Of a DNA stretch of 64,000 nucleotides, positions 25,056-33,084 are shown in pieces. The position numbers were made by a program, and so were the translations under genes. The notes under the pieces were generated by a model. The model saw only the letters and a program-made list of their open reading frames with translations, was not told the origin of the DNA and did not search any database. Origin of the DNA: Nitrosotalea devaniterrae (GTDB lineage: Archaea; Thermoproteota; Nitrososphaeria; Nitrososphaerales; Nitrosopumilaceae). Every line of letters starts with the position of its first letter. Positions within the stretch are counted from its first letter, which is position 1. The stretch is from positions 240,451-304,450 of the forward strand of contig LN890280.1 of assembly GCA_900065925.1 (NCBI GenBank), given 5' to 3'.

Positions 25056-26294
25056 CTAAATCTCGGCCATTCCACGTATTAAATCATACTCTGAGAGTCG
25101 TATAAGTTCATTAAGTTTGGCCATTCTTTCTCCACCTAATATGCCAACCTTGAGCATCTTTGATCTGGTGGCAATTCCGATATGGGATATGTGGGAATCA
25201 GTTGATTCACCAGATCGATGAGATGTGATTAGTTTTACATTGTTACTGTTTGCTTCTTTAGCAAATTCAAGTGCATCATAAAGACTTCCTGCTTGATTCA
25301 CTTTCAATATTGCTCCACTACAAGCTCTAATTTTTACTGCTTTTTTGAGAATTTTTGTATTTGTTACTAGTAGGTCATCGCCAGTTATGAGAACACGTGG
25401 GAATTTTTTAGTCAAGACTGCCATGTCTTCAAAGGCTTCTTCATGAACTGCATCTTCAGCATAAACAAGTTTGTATTTCTTTATTATGCTCGAGGCAAAC
25501 TCTATTTGTTCATCTGGAGTGTTTTCAAATCCTGCTCTGTCATATACATACTTCTTTTTCTTTTCATTCCACTGTGTAGATGAAGCAAAGTCTACTCCTA
25601 ACGAAACTTCCTTTCCTAGTGTAAAACCTAGTTGTTCACACGCTTTTGCAGATATTTCTAATGCTTCTTCATTTTTTAATTTGGGCGCCCAGCCACCTTC
25701 ATCTCCTCTTCCATTTGTAAAACTTGGATCTTTTTTTGCTAGGATCTTCCCTACCTCTTTATGTACCATCAAGTTTGTCTCTATTGCATCACGAACAGTT
25801 TTGGAACCTATGGAACAAACTAAAATTTCTTGAATGTCTGGTGTACCTGGTCCCGCATGCGCACCTCCTCCTAGAATATTTCCAAGAGGGAATGGATATC
25901 TAAAAGTTAAATCTTTTGCCAATAACTTGAATATTGGTACTTGTAATGATTTTGATGCTGATTCTATTGATGCAATAGTTAATGCAAATGCAAGTGAACC
26001 ACCCACTTTTGAATAATTTGGAGTTGAATCAATCTCTCTTAGAGTTTCATGAATTATTTTTAGATTTGATGGATCAAGACCTACAAACTTTCTTGCATTT
26101 TTTTTTAAGATATCTAGACTTTTTTCTGGCTTGTTTTGAGGAAAGCTCTGAGCTTCATGTTTTCCAACACTTGCGCCTGATGGAGCGCAGACTCGTCCTA
26201 CATGTTGATTATCTGATGTTACATCAATTTCTATGGTCTGACTTCCTCTACTGTTGTAAAGTATCCTGCCTTCAATGGATGTAATCCGAGGCAT
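25056..26294 (-). CDS. eno: Enolase
   Basis: This encodes 412 residues and interconverts 2-phosphoglycerate and phosphoenolpyruvate. The N-terminal NSRGSQTIEID motif, the metal ligands in VDFASS, AEDAVHEE and TGDDLLVTN, the catalytic Lys in AILKVNQAGS and the SHRSGESTDSHISH loop are all visible. It is intact, of usual length, and starts one base after the rpoN stop. Confidence 0.96.
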   Translation of the reverse strand: MPRITSIEGRILYNSRGSQTIEIDVTSDNQHVGRVCAPSGASVGKHEAQSFPQNKPEKSLDILKKNARKFVGLDPSNLKIIHETLREIDSTPNYSKVGGSLAFALTIASIESASKSLQVPIFKLLAKDLTFRYPFPLGNILGGGAHAGPGTPDIQEILVCSIGSKTVRDAIETNLMVHKEVGKILAKKDPSFTNGRGDEGGWAPKLKNEEALEISAKACEQLGFTLGKEVSLGVDFASSTQWNEKKKKYVYDRAGFENTPDEQIEFASSIIKKYKLVYAEDAVHEEAFEDMAVLTKKFPRVLITGDDLLVTNTKILKKAVKIRACSGAILKVNQAGSLYDALEFAKEANSNNVKLITSHRSGESTDSHISHIGIATRSKMLKVGILGGERMAKLNELIRLSEYDLIRGMAEI

Positions 26295-26295
26295 T

Positions 26296-26538
26296 CTATT
26301 CTAATTCAGATCTTACTTCTTGTTCTCTTCTTCTTATGGCTTCGTAAAATGGAATGACTTGGTGAATCGTTTCAACTGATGTTAGTATCATTGCTCTACA
26401 ACAATATCTTTTAAAACCAAAAGAATCTAAAACTTTTCCTGGATCCTCGCCACTTTTAACACGAGTTTGATATTCTTTAAACTTGTCAGCAATCAAATTT
26501 CCGCATGTAAAACATCTGACAGGAATTAGCACAGTCAC
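26296..26538 (-). CDS. rpoN: RNA polymerase subunit N (Rpb10)
   Basis: This encodes 80 residues with the zinc site C9, C12 (CFTCG) and the adjacent pair C46-C47 (YCCRAM), exactly the Rpb10 pattern. It is a bridge subunit of the archaeal RNA polymerase. It is the first gene of the rpoN-eno-rps2-memo-mvk run. RpoK, often next to it in archaea, is not present here. Confidence 0.95.
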   Translation of the reverse strand: MTVLIPVRCFTCGNLIADKFKEYQTRVKSGEDPGKVLDSFGFKRYCCRAMILTSVETIHQVIPFYEAIRRREQEVRSELE

Positions 26539-26585
26539 AAAAAGTAATCAAGGCTTATAAAAACCATACATGGGTAAAACCAATT

Positions 26586-26670
26586 GCGGGAGTCGCCCAG
26601 CCTGGTCAAAGGCGCTAGCTTGAGGGGCTAGTATCTTAGGATTTCGTGGGTTCAAATCCCATCTCCCGCA
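26586..26670 (+). tRNA. tRNA-Leu (anticodon GAG)
   Basis: This is a class II tRNA with acceptor arms GCGGGAG and CTCCCGC, anticodon stem CTAGC/GCTAG with loop TTGAGGG (anticodon GAG), a long variable arm (about 14 nt) and T loop TTCAAAT. The discriminator is A. I see no intron, and CCA is not encoded. Confidence 0.95.
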
Positions 26671-26746
26671 TTAATGATTTTAAAATGATTGTACATTGAA
26701 TTGATTGAATGAATATTTTTCATATGCTTGATGGTGGGTATGTGCT

Positions 26747-27439
26747 TTGGTAAAGCCCTTATTTGACATGAAATTGTGTATTGATATGGAAATTACTGTA
26801 AAACAAATGATGCGAATTGAAGAGAACGGACATCAAATGGGTTTTTTTAGAAAACTAATGATGGAAAATGCCGGTGCTATTACTACACGACATATTGTTG
26901 AGCATTATCCTGATTTGATATCAAAAAAAATAACAATTTTTGCTGGATTGGGAAACAATGGTGGAGATGCTTTTGTAGTGGCCAGACACTTGGCGGCATT
27001 TGGTTGTAATCCAACTGTCATACTTTTGGGACACCCTGATAAGATAAAATCAGAAGAGGCTCGATCAAACTGGAAAATTTTAGAGAAAATGAATTCGGTA
27101 AATCTCATACTTGCATCTGATGCTAGTAAAATTGTAAGTGAATCAGAAGTAATAGTAGACGGAATACTAGGAACTGGCATGTCTGGAAAAATCAGAGAAC
27201 CATATTCATCAGCTATAGATCTGATAAATCAATCACATGCTTTCAAATTATCTGTTGATGTTCCATCTGGTCTTGATCCTGATACCGGAATGGTACATGA
27301 CAAATGTGTAAAAGCCGATATTACTGTGACTTTTCACAAGATGAAAATTGGGATGCCAAAAAACCAAAATATGTGTGGGAAAATAATGGTAGAAAAAATA
27401 GGAATCCCACCTGAAGCGGAGATTGGGATATTGATATGA
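26747..27439 (+). CDS. nnrE: NAD(P)H-hydrate epimerase (YjeF N-terminal domain)
   Basis: This encodes up to 230 residues. The TTG at 26747 lies about 28 bp after a TATA-like sequence; ATGs at 26768 and 26786 are alternatives and the last matches the family's usual N-terminus. It repairs the R form of damaged NAD(P)H hydrate. The phosphate loop AGLGNNGGDAF, the acidic GILGTGMSG segment and the SVDVPSGLDPDTG motif are typical. The dehydratase domain NnrD, often fused, is absent. The gene overlaps the following hydrolase gene by 4 bases. Confidence 0.9.
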   Translation: MVKPLFDMKLCIDMEITVKQMMRIEENGHQMGFFRKLMMENAGAITTRHIVEHYPDLISKKITIFAGLGNNGGDAFVVARHLAAFGCNPTVILLGHPDKIKSEEARSNWKILEKMNSVNLILASDASKIVSESEVIVDGILGTGMSGKIREPYSSAIDLINQSHAFKLSVDVPSGLDPDTGMVHDKCVKADITVTFHKMKIGMPKNQNMCGKIMVEKIGIPPEAEIGILI

Positions 27440-28050
27440 TAGTTTATCAACTTCAAGTAGGAAATATGCAAAATTTTACCTATGTTCTTGAAGATGAAGA
27501 AACAAAGGAGTCTGTTGTCATTGATCCATCCTGGGATCTAGAGCTAGTTCTGGAAACCATAAAAAGAAATGATCTAAAAGTCAAATACATCATAAACACA
27601 CATCATCATTTTGATCATACTATAGGAAACGATGCAATGGTAAATCACACTAAATCTAAGATATTGCAACATGAATCCTCAACTCTAAAAAATGATGTGC
27701 GTATATCTGATGGTGAAAAAATAACATTTGGTAAATCTGAACTTATTGTGATACATACACCTGGACACTCAAAAGATAGTGTTTGTCTGGTTGGGGATGG
27801 CAAGATCTTTTCTGGTGATACACTTTTTGTAGGAAACTGCGGTAGAATTGATTTGCCTGGAGGAAGCGCAAAAGAACTCTATCATAGCCTATTTGATATC
27901 CTCTACAAACTTGATGATGATCTAGTATTATATCCGGGACATAATTATGGAAGTTCTCCACACTCAACTATAGGAAAAGAAAAAAAAACAAATTTTGTAT
28001 TGCAACCTAGAACCGAATTGGAGTTCTTGGATTTTATGGGCAGTGATTAG
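27436..28050 (+). CDS. Metallo-beta-lactamase-fold hydrolase, glyoxalase II-like
   Basis: This encodes 204 residues. The metal motif THHHFDHTIGN lies near residues 56-66, with further ligands in HTPGHSKDS, SGDTLF and the last His in YPGHNYG. It is shorter than true glyoxalase II and lacks its C-terminal substrate domain, so the substrate (a thioester or other ester) is unknown. It is coupled by a 4-base overlap to nnrE and is followed after 3 bases by the CobT-like gene. Confidence 0.85.
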   Translation: MIVYQLQVGNMQNFTYVLEDEETKESVVIDPSWDLELVLETIKRNDLKVKYIINTHHHFDHTIGNDAMVNHTKSKILQHESSTLKNDVRISDGEKITFGKSELIVIHTPGHSKDSVCLVGDGKIFSGDTLFVGNCGRIDLPGGSAKELYHSLFDILYKLDDDLVLYPGHNYGSSPHSTIGKEKKTNFVLQPRTELEFLDFMGSD

Positions 28051-28053
28051 TTA

Positions 28054-29109
28054 TTGCATGATATTGAAATACTTGGGAACAAGGAAAAGGGTTTAGAATT
28101 CATAAAACAGACTGAACAAAAAAAATTCATCTTCTCTCTAGTGATATCTTATACTGAAACATCTGAAATACCTGGAATCACTATGGCAGGAGAACATCCT
28201 GATTTGATAAAATTTACAGGACCTGCTGATGCTGAATTCATTCACTATGGGTATTGCAGAAGCATCTCTGTGATTCCAATGACTCCTGATGGAAAACCAA
28301 CTCCTGCATTGTTAACAAAAACTGCACTAGAAGCAGCAAGCATTCCAAGTGTTGTTATAAATGCAGGTAGCAAAGTATCGCCAAAACTTCCATTCATTGA
28401 CATGGGTTTGGATTGTGGAAAAAATATTGGAAAAGAACCGGCCCTTAGTCTTGATGATGTTGGAAAAGCAGTAGAATATGGCAGAATAATTGGAAGATTC
28501 TTGGGTGCTTCAACTGATTGTGTCATAATAGGTGAAAGTATTCCTGGCGGTACTACAACAGCTCTTGGGGTGCTTGAGGGATTTGGAATTACGGGATTTG
28601 TTAGCAGCAGCATGCCAAAAAATCCTGTCAATCTCAAAATTCAAACAGTGAAAGATGGATTGAAAAGACTTCGTTCAAAAGATCCATTTGAAATCATATC
28701 ACAATTGGGTGACCCCATGATTCCAACAATTGCAGGTATTCTTAGCACTGCTTCTGAAATTTCTAGAGTGATATTAGCTGGTGGAACACAAATGGCAGCT
28801 GTACTTGCTTTTGCAAAAAGTATGGGATTTGACGGAAAAAATACTGCTATTGGTACTACTTCTTATGTGACAGAAGATAACTCTGCAAATCTAGTCAATA
28901 TGATTTTGCAGATATTGGATATTCCTATACTTGTTGCTAAACTAAAACTTGCAGAATCAAAAATTTCTGGATTAAACTCGTATGCTGAAGGATTTGTCAA
29001 AGAAGGGGCAGGTGCTGGAGGTGCATCTATTGGTTGCATGTTAAAAACTGGTATTGATGCCAAAGGTCTTTTGGATTTAACTGAAAAAGAATATTCTAAA
29101 ATTACTTGA
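28054..29109 (+). CDS. CobT-like nicotinate-nucleotide phosphoribosyltransferase family protein
   Basis: This encodes 351 residues from a TTG start. It belongs to the archaeal family (UPF0284 type) distantly related to nicotinate-nucleotide:dimethylbenzimidazole phosphoribosyltransferase, which acts in lower-ligand activation of cobamides. The Gly-rich IPGGTTTALGVLEGFG, AGGTQMAAVLAF and GAGAGGASIG loops are visible. Cobamide is used by ammonia-oxidising archaea, but the substrate in this family is not established. It ends 8 bases inside the convergent glmS gene. Confidence 0.8.
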   Translation: MHDIEILGNKEKGLEFIKQTEQKKFIFSLVISYTETSEIPGITMAGEHPDLIKFTGPADAEFIHYGYCRSISVIPMTPDGKPTPALLTKTALEAASIPSVVINAGSKVSPKLPFIDMGLDCGKNIGKEPALSLDDVGKAVEYGRIIGRFLGASTDCVIIGESIPGGTTTALGVLEGFGITGFVSSSMPKNPVNLKIQTVKDGLKRLRSKDPFEIISQLGDPMIPTIAGILSTASEISRVILAGGTQMAAVLAFAKSMGFDGKNTAIGTTSYVTEDNSANLVNMILQILDIPILVAKLKLAESKISGLNSYAEGFVKEGAGAGGASIGCMLKTGIDAKGLLDLTEKEYSKIT

Positions 29110-30862
29110 CTGTTACTGATTTTGCCAAATTTCTTGGATAATCTGGATCAAAGTCTTTGTCAATTGCAGCATAATATGCAAGAAGTTGTATTGGTACTAT
29201 CTCTACAAGTGGATATAATGACTCGTTGATACTGGGAATATCTATCCAATAATCATACACGTCACTTGGCTTATCTGAAATTCCTATTATCTTGGCACCT
29301 CTTGCCTTTATCTCTCTAGCTGATGTTAACGTATCATTGTATGTGGAATCATTAGGATTTATGATCAAAACATAGGAATCGGAATCCATCAATGCTAAGG
29401 GACCGTGTTTTAATTCTCCTCCGGGCAGTCCTTCTGCATGTATGTATGTGAGCTCTTTTAATTTTAATGATCCCTCAGAAGCTATTGGATAGTGTATACC
29501 TCTTCCTAGTACGTAAATATCTGAAACATCTTTTAGTTTCTTTGCAACATCTTTGATCTTAGAATCGTTGGAAAGAATTTTTTTTATTGCTTCTGACACT
29601 TTTACAAGATCCAATTCTATGCAACCATTACAGATTTTATCGACCATTTTGTACAAGACAACAAGTTGTGATGTGAAACTTTTAGTTGCGGCAACTCCTA
29701 TTTCTGGACCACAGTTTAGTCCCATTGAAATGGATGATTGATGAACCAGTGACGATGTCATCATGTTGACTATTGATATGATTTTTGATCCTGACTTTTT
29801 TGCAATATCTACGGCTTCTAATACGTCTGCACTTTCACCGCTCTGAGATATTGCAATTAAAATTGATTTCTCTTCAAACATGTCTGGAGAAAACTGTGCT
29901 TCACTAGAAATTAATGGATCAATCTTTATCTTTGCATATTTTGAAAAAAGAAATTTTGCAATTAATGCAGCATTATAGCTTGTTCCGCTTCCTGTAATGT
30001 ACACATTTCTTGCATGTTTTATCAAATCTGAAGCCAAATCAATCTCTAGTTTGGTGTTGTTTCCTGCACTCAATATTGTTGATGGTTGTTCTGAAATCTC
30101 TTTCAAAGTGTAGTGGGCATATTGTCCCTTGTATGCATCAGCAAACTCTTTTGATACTTTTGTTATCTGGTGTTGTACTGGTTTTGCATCAAAATCAAAA
30201 ATCTTCAATCCATCTTTGTCAATAATTACAAACTCTTTGTTATCTGGATAAATCACTTCATCTGTATATTCTACAAATCCGAGTACATCGCTTGAAATGA
30301 AATATCCTTCTTTTCCAACTCCAATTATTAATGGTTCATGGAGTCTGGCCGCAGCTAATGTGCCATCTTGAAAAACCGCCACAAAAGCATAATTTCCCTT
30401 TAATTCTGATACTGTATCTACTACAGATCTTTTGATCTCTTTAGTCTTGTCATAATTATATTGAAGAAGATTTGCTATCACTTCGCTGTCTGTTTGACTT
30501 TTAAAAGCATAACCTCGTTCTTGAAGCATTTTTTTTAATTCTTCATGATTCTCAATTATCCCGTTATGTACAATAGCTACTTCTCCTGAACTTGATGGGT
30601 GTGGATGAGCATTTGCATCAGTTACCATTCCATGGGTAGCCCATCTTGTGTGGCCTATTCCTATGGTGCCAGAAAGCTCATCTAGTTTTACTGCCTTGTT
30701 TACCTCTAAGACTTTGCCTACTCCTTTTCTTACATTGATTTGATGTTCTGAAAAAGTTGCAACTCCCACACTGTCATAACCGCGATATTCCATTCTTTTT
30801 AGTCCCTTGACTATTATTGGCGCTGCAGAGCTGATACCGAGATATCCTATAATGGAACACAT
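29102..30862 (-). CDS. glmS: Glutamine-fructose-6-phosphate aminotransferase (isomerizing)
   Basis: This encodes 586 residues and makes glucosamine-6-phosphate, feeding UDP-GlcNAc and glycan synthesis. The N-terminal class II glutaminase has Cys2 as nucleophile (MCSIIGY), GHTRWATHG and the NGIIENH loop. Two SIS domains follow (about residues 275-410 and 440-575), with SGTSYNAAL and SQSGESADV. The C-terminus ends LAKSVTVK, as in active synthases. It overlaps the convergent CobT-like gene by 8 bases. Confidence 0.96.
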   Translation of the reverse strand: MCSIIGYLGISSAAPIIVKGLKRMEYRGYDSVGVATFSEHQINVRKGVGKVLEVNKAVKLDELSGTIGIGHTRWATHGMVTDANAHPHPSSSGEVAIVHNGIIENHEELKKMLQERGYAFKSQTDSEVIANLLQYNYDKTKEIKRSVVDTVSELKGNYAFVAVFQDGTLAAARLHEPLIIGVGKEGYFISSDVLGFVEYTDEVIYPDNKEFVIIDKDGLKIFDFDAKPVQHQITKVSKEFADAYKGQYAHYTLKEISEQPSTILSAGNNTKLEIDLASDLIKHARNVYITGSGTSYNAALIAKFLFSKYAKIKIDPLISSEAQFSPDMFEEKSILIAISQSGESADVLEAVDIAKKSGSKIISIVNMMTSSLVHQSSISMGLNCGPEIGVAATKSFTSQLVVLYKMVDKICNGCIELDLVKVSEAIKKILSNDSKIKDVAKKLKDVSDIYVLGRGIHYPIASEGSLKLKELTYIHAEGLPGGELKHGPLALMDSDSYVLIINPNDSTYNDTLTSAREIKARGAKIIGISDKPSDVYDYWIDIPSINESLYPLVEIVPIQLLAYYAAIDKDFDPDYPRNLAKSVTVK

Positions 30863-30908
30863 GCTGATACCTTATACATTTTATTGATAAATAATGATTG
30901 TGTGTGCT

Positions 30909-31448
30909 TTATTCGGCTGGTTGTTCAGTTTTTACTTCTTGAGCTGGTTGTTGCTTTGCCTTATTGAGGTCTAATTCTGGAGATAAGTGAATTTGATCTT
31001 CTTCCTCCACTTTTACAGTATATGAAGGAACTGTAACCACTCTTTCTCCAATCATCACATGACCATGAACTACTATCTGTCTTGCCAGGTATGGACTCTT
31101 GATTGATTCCTTTTTCTGGATGAATGTCTGTAATCGTCTAGACAAAAAGTCAGTTACTTTTAGATTAAGTACATCATCTAATGTTGAATTCTCTTTTACT
31201 AATCCAACTCTTACAAGTGATTTCATAAGTATTGGTTCTTTTGTACTTCTAACATCTTTAGTTAAAGCTAGGAGTGATCTTGCCTGATTTCTTATTCTCG
31301 AAAGTTCCGTATGAGCTTTCCACAATTCTCTTTTGTTCTTGAGTCCAAAAGTACCTAATACGTGTAATTCTTCATTTAGTAAATCATAGTTGAGAGGACG
31401 TTTTGGTTTCCTCCACATTTTTCGCGAATTCTTTGGATGATCTCCCAT
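30909..31448 (-). CDS. rps4: Small-subunit ribosomal protein S4 (uS4)
   Basis: This encodes 179 residues of the archaeal/eukaryotic S9-type form. The S4 RNA-binding domain covers about residues 100-160 (SRRLQTFIQK, ARQIVVHGHVMIGERV). A Gln/Glu/Ala-rich tail of about 20 residues closes the protein. It binds 16S rRNA early in small-subunit assembly. It starts 9 bases after the rps13 stop, the conserved archaeal S13-S4 order; S11 is not next to it. Confidence 0.95.
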   Translation of the reverse strand: MGDHPKNSRKMWRKPKRPLNYDLLNEELHVLGTFGLKNKRELWKAHTELSRIRNQARSLLALTKDVRSTKEPILMKSLVRVGLVKENSTLDDVLNLKVTDFLSRRLQTFIQKKESIKSPYLARQIVVHGHVMIGERVVTVPSYTVKVEEEDQIHLSPELDLNKAKQQPAQEVKTEQPAE

Positions 31449-31457
31449 CTAGTACAC

Positions 31458-32051
31458 CTACTTTTTCTTTTCCGCTGCAGGTTTTGCTGCAGGAGCTGCA
31501 CCAGCCTTTGGAGCTGCTGCCGCTGCAGGAGCTGCACCAGCCTTTGGAGCTGCTGCCGCTGCACCTTCAGCTGGAGCACCAGGTGAACCAGCTGGCAACA
31601 CTTTGCCTCCTTTCTTGACTCCGACAGCACCACCTTTTCTACCGGTAGTACGTGTACTTTGTCCTCGAACTTTTAATCCATATGTGTGACGAAATCCTCT
31701 CCAACTATTCATGCCCTTTTCGCGTTCAATATCGTTTCTTACATTAAAATCAATATCAGAAGTAATAAGATGAAAATTATTTCCGGTGTCCATGTCTTTT
31801 CGTCTGTTTAAGAACCATGATGGTATGTTGACAGATGCTGGGTCTCTCATCGCCTTTTCTATTTCTTCTACTTGTGATTCAGTTAGAAATCCTACATTGC
31901 TATTGGGATTAATTTTTAATACTTCTAAAAGTGATTTTGCAAAATTATAGCCAATTCCTTTTACCTGGCCAACTCCGATAATGGTCTTTTTAGCACCAGG
32001 GATATCCTTACCCGCAATTCTAACTATGTGTCTAAATTCCTGTGAAGACAA
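31458..32051 (-). CDS. rps13: Small-subunit ribosomal protein S13 (uS13) with an Ala/Pro/Lys repeat tail
   Basis: This encodes 197 residues from the TTG at 32051, which gives the usual N-terminus [13 protein letters not shown] and lies about 29 bp after a TATA-like TTTTTATC. An ATG at 32087 would add 12 residues read from that promoter. The S13 domain ends near residue 143 with [16 protein letters not shown]. The last 50 residues are a low-complexity Ala/Pro/Lys tail coded partly by a 36-bp tandem repeat, which is not part of normal S13. Confidence 0.92.
   Translation of the reverse strand: MSSQEFRHIVRIAGKDIPGAKKTIIGVGQVKGIGYNFAKSLLEVLKINPNSNVGFLTESQVEEIEKAMRDPASVNIPSWFLNRRKDMDTGNNFHLITSDIDFNVRNDIEREKGMNSWRGFRHTYGLKVRGQSTRTTGRKGGAVGVKKGGKVLPAGSPGAPAEGAAAAAPKAGAAPAAAAAPKAGAAPAAKPAAEKKK
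31486..31557 (-). repeat. 36-bp tandem repeat inside the rps13 tail
   Basis: Two identical 36-bp units, 31486-31521 and 31522-31557, encode two copies of a 12-residue Ala/Pro/Gly/Lys unit in the tail of S13. The lack of any difference suggests a recent slippage duplication. Confidence 0.9.
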
Positions 32052-32192
32052 GTACAAAAAATCCCCTGTACCCCCGATAAAAACCATACTAAAATAATGG
32101 GGTTTCACGGTCTGCCCACAGCCAAAAATTGATAGAGTTTTGACAAGTGATTTTATATCTAACGAGAAAAAAATATTACATTCTGGGAATAG

Positions 32193-32513
32193 TTGGTAGA
32201 TTTGAGTGAAAATTTTGATAAGCAAAAAATGATGGAAACTCTGGTAGACCCGGATGTTTCGTCTATTCTTGCAGAGCTTGAAAGCGGAGAAAAAGATTCT
32301 GTCTATTTGACAGATAAACTACAATTACCCGTAAATCAAATCAAAGATCGCCTTTCATATGTAATAGAAAATAAGTTTGTTATGGTGACCCAAAATAATG
32401 GAAAGGAAATTTTCAGTGTAGATTTGATCAAACTTAATAAGATTATGGAAAATGATGATAATTTTAAAAATGTAGTTGATGGGTTAACTGAACTAGATCA
32501 ATTTCTTAACTAA
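32193..32513 (+). CDS. Hypothetical protein, possible winged-helix fold
   Basis: This encodes 106 residues, starting at TTG at 32193 (a second TTG at 32202 is possible). The order [32 protein letters not shown] and a strand pair with [15 protein letters not shown] matches a winged-helix domain of the type found in archaeal regulators. There is no Cys or membrane segment. It is divergent from rps13. The regulatory role is only inferred from the fold pattern. Confidence 0.7.
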   Translation: MVDLSENFDKQKMMETLVDPDVSSILAELESGEKDSVYLTDKLQLPVNQIKDRLSYVIENKFVMVTQNNGKEIFSVDLIKLNKIMENDDNFKNVVDGLTELDQFLN

Positions 32514-33010
32514 GATTTAACACGATTTCTTATGAGATACATCATGCCAACTGCAAGTCCACTAAGTCCTATCATTAATGCTATGAATCCTGAGATATCT
32601 GCTAACTCTATTCCTTGTGGATAATATCCAATAATTCCAAGAACTTGAATCTCTCTCTGTCCTTGATTCTCTATCTGCAGAGTATAGTTTCCAGACTTGG
32701 TAACCTTGAATATTTCCTGAATCGGACTCTTTGTTATGGACTTTGTTATAATTGCAGTACCCACGGGATCAATCACCGTAGACTTGACATTGTCACCATC
32801 TTTGAAATCTGTTATTTGAATAGAATACACCCCATTCTGATTATTGTCCGGATTCATCTCTTTTGTAACAGTCATCTGTGTTCCAATACCTAGAGTGTTT
32901 TGCTGGTTAGAAAGATTTTCTGAAGTTGTTTGAGATTGATATGCGGTTATTGCAATCCCTATCAATACCAGTACTCCACTTGCTATTAGGATTGGTTTGG
33001 GATTTACCAT
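32510..33010 (-). CDS. Hypothetical membrane protein with two membrane segments
   Basis: This encodes 166 residues. A first hydrophobic helix spans about residues 7-24, and a second spans about residues 136-158 near a basic C-terminus. Between them is an extracellular domain of about 110 residues with beta-strand character (YTLQIENQGQREIQVLG) like a jelly roll or emp24-type lumen domain. It overlaps the convergent upstream gene by 4 bases and is divergent from the large exported protein 75 bp away. No function can be named. Confidence 0.7.
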   Translation of the reverse strand: MVNPKPILIASGVLVLIGIAITAYQSQTTSENLSNQQNTLGIGTQMTVTKEMNPDNNQNGVYSIQITDFKDGDNVKSTVIDPVGTAIITKSITKSPIQEIFKVTKSGNYTLQIENQGQREIQVLGIIGYYPQGIELADISGFIALMIGLSGLAVGMMYLIRNRVKS

Positions 33011-33084
33011 GTTCGCATTTGTCTTCTAACCCTAGTTAAAACTTCTCAGTATGCGGTTGACATAAACTTCTAGTAAAATTTAGT

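Noticed and set aside
32052-32225. A longer S13 beginning at 32225
   Set aside because: The added 58 codons read through the likely promoter and the family N-terminus starts at 32051.
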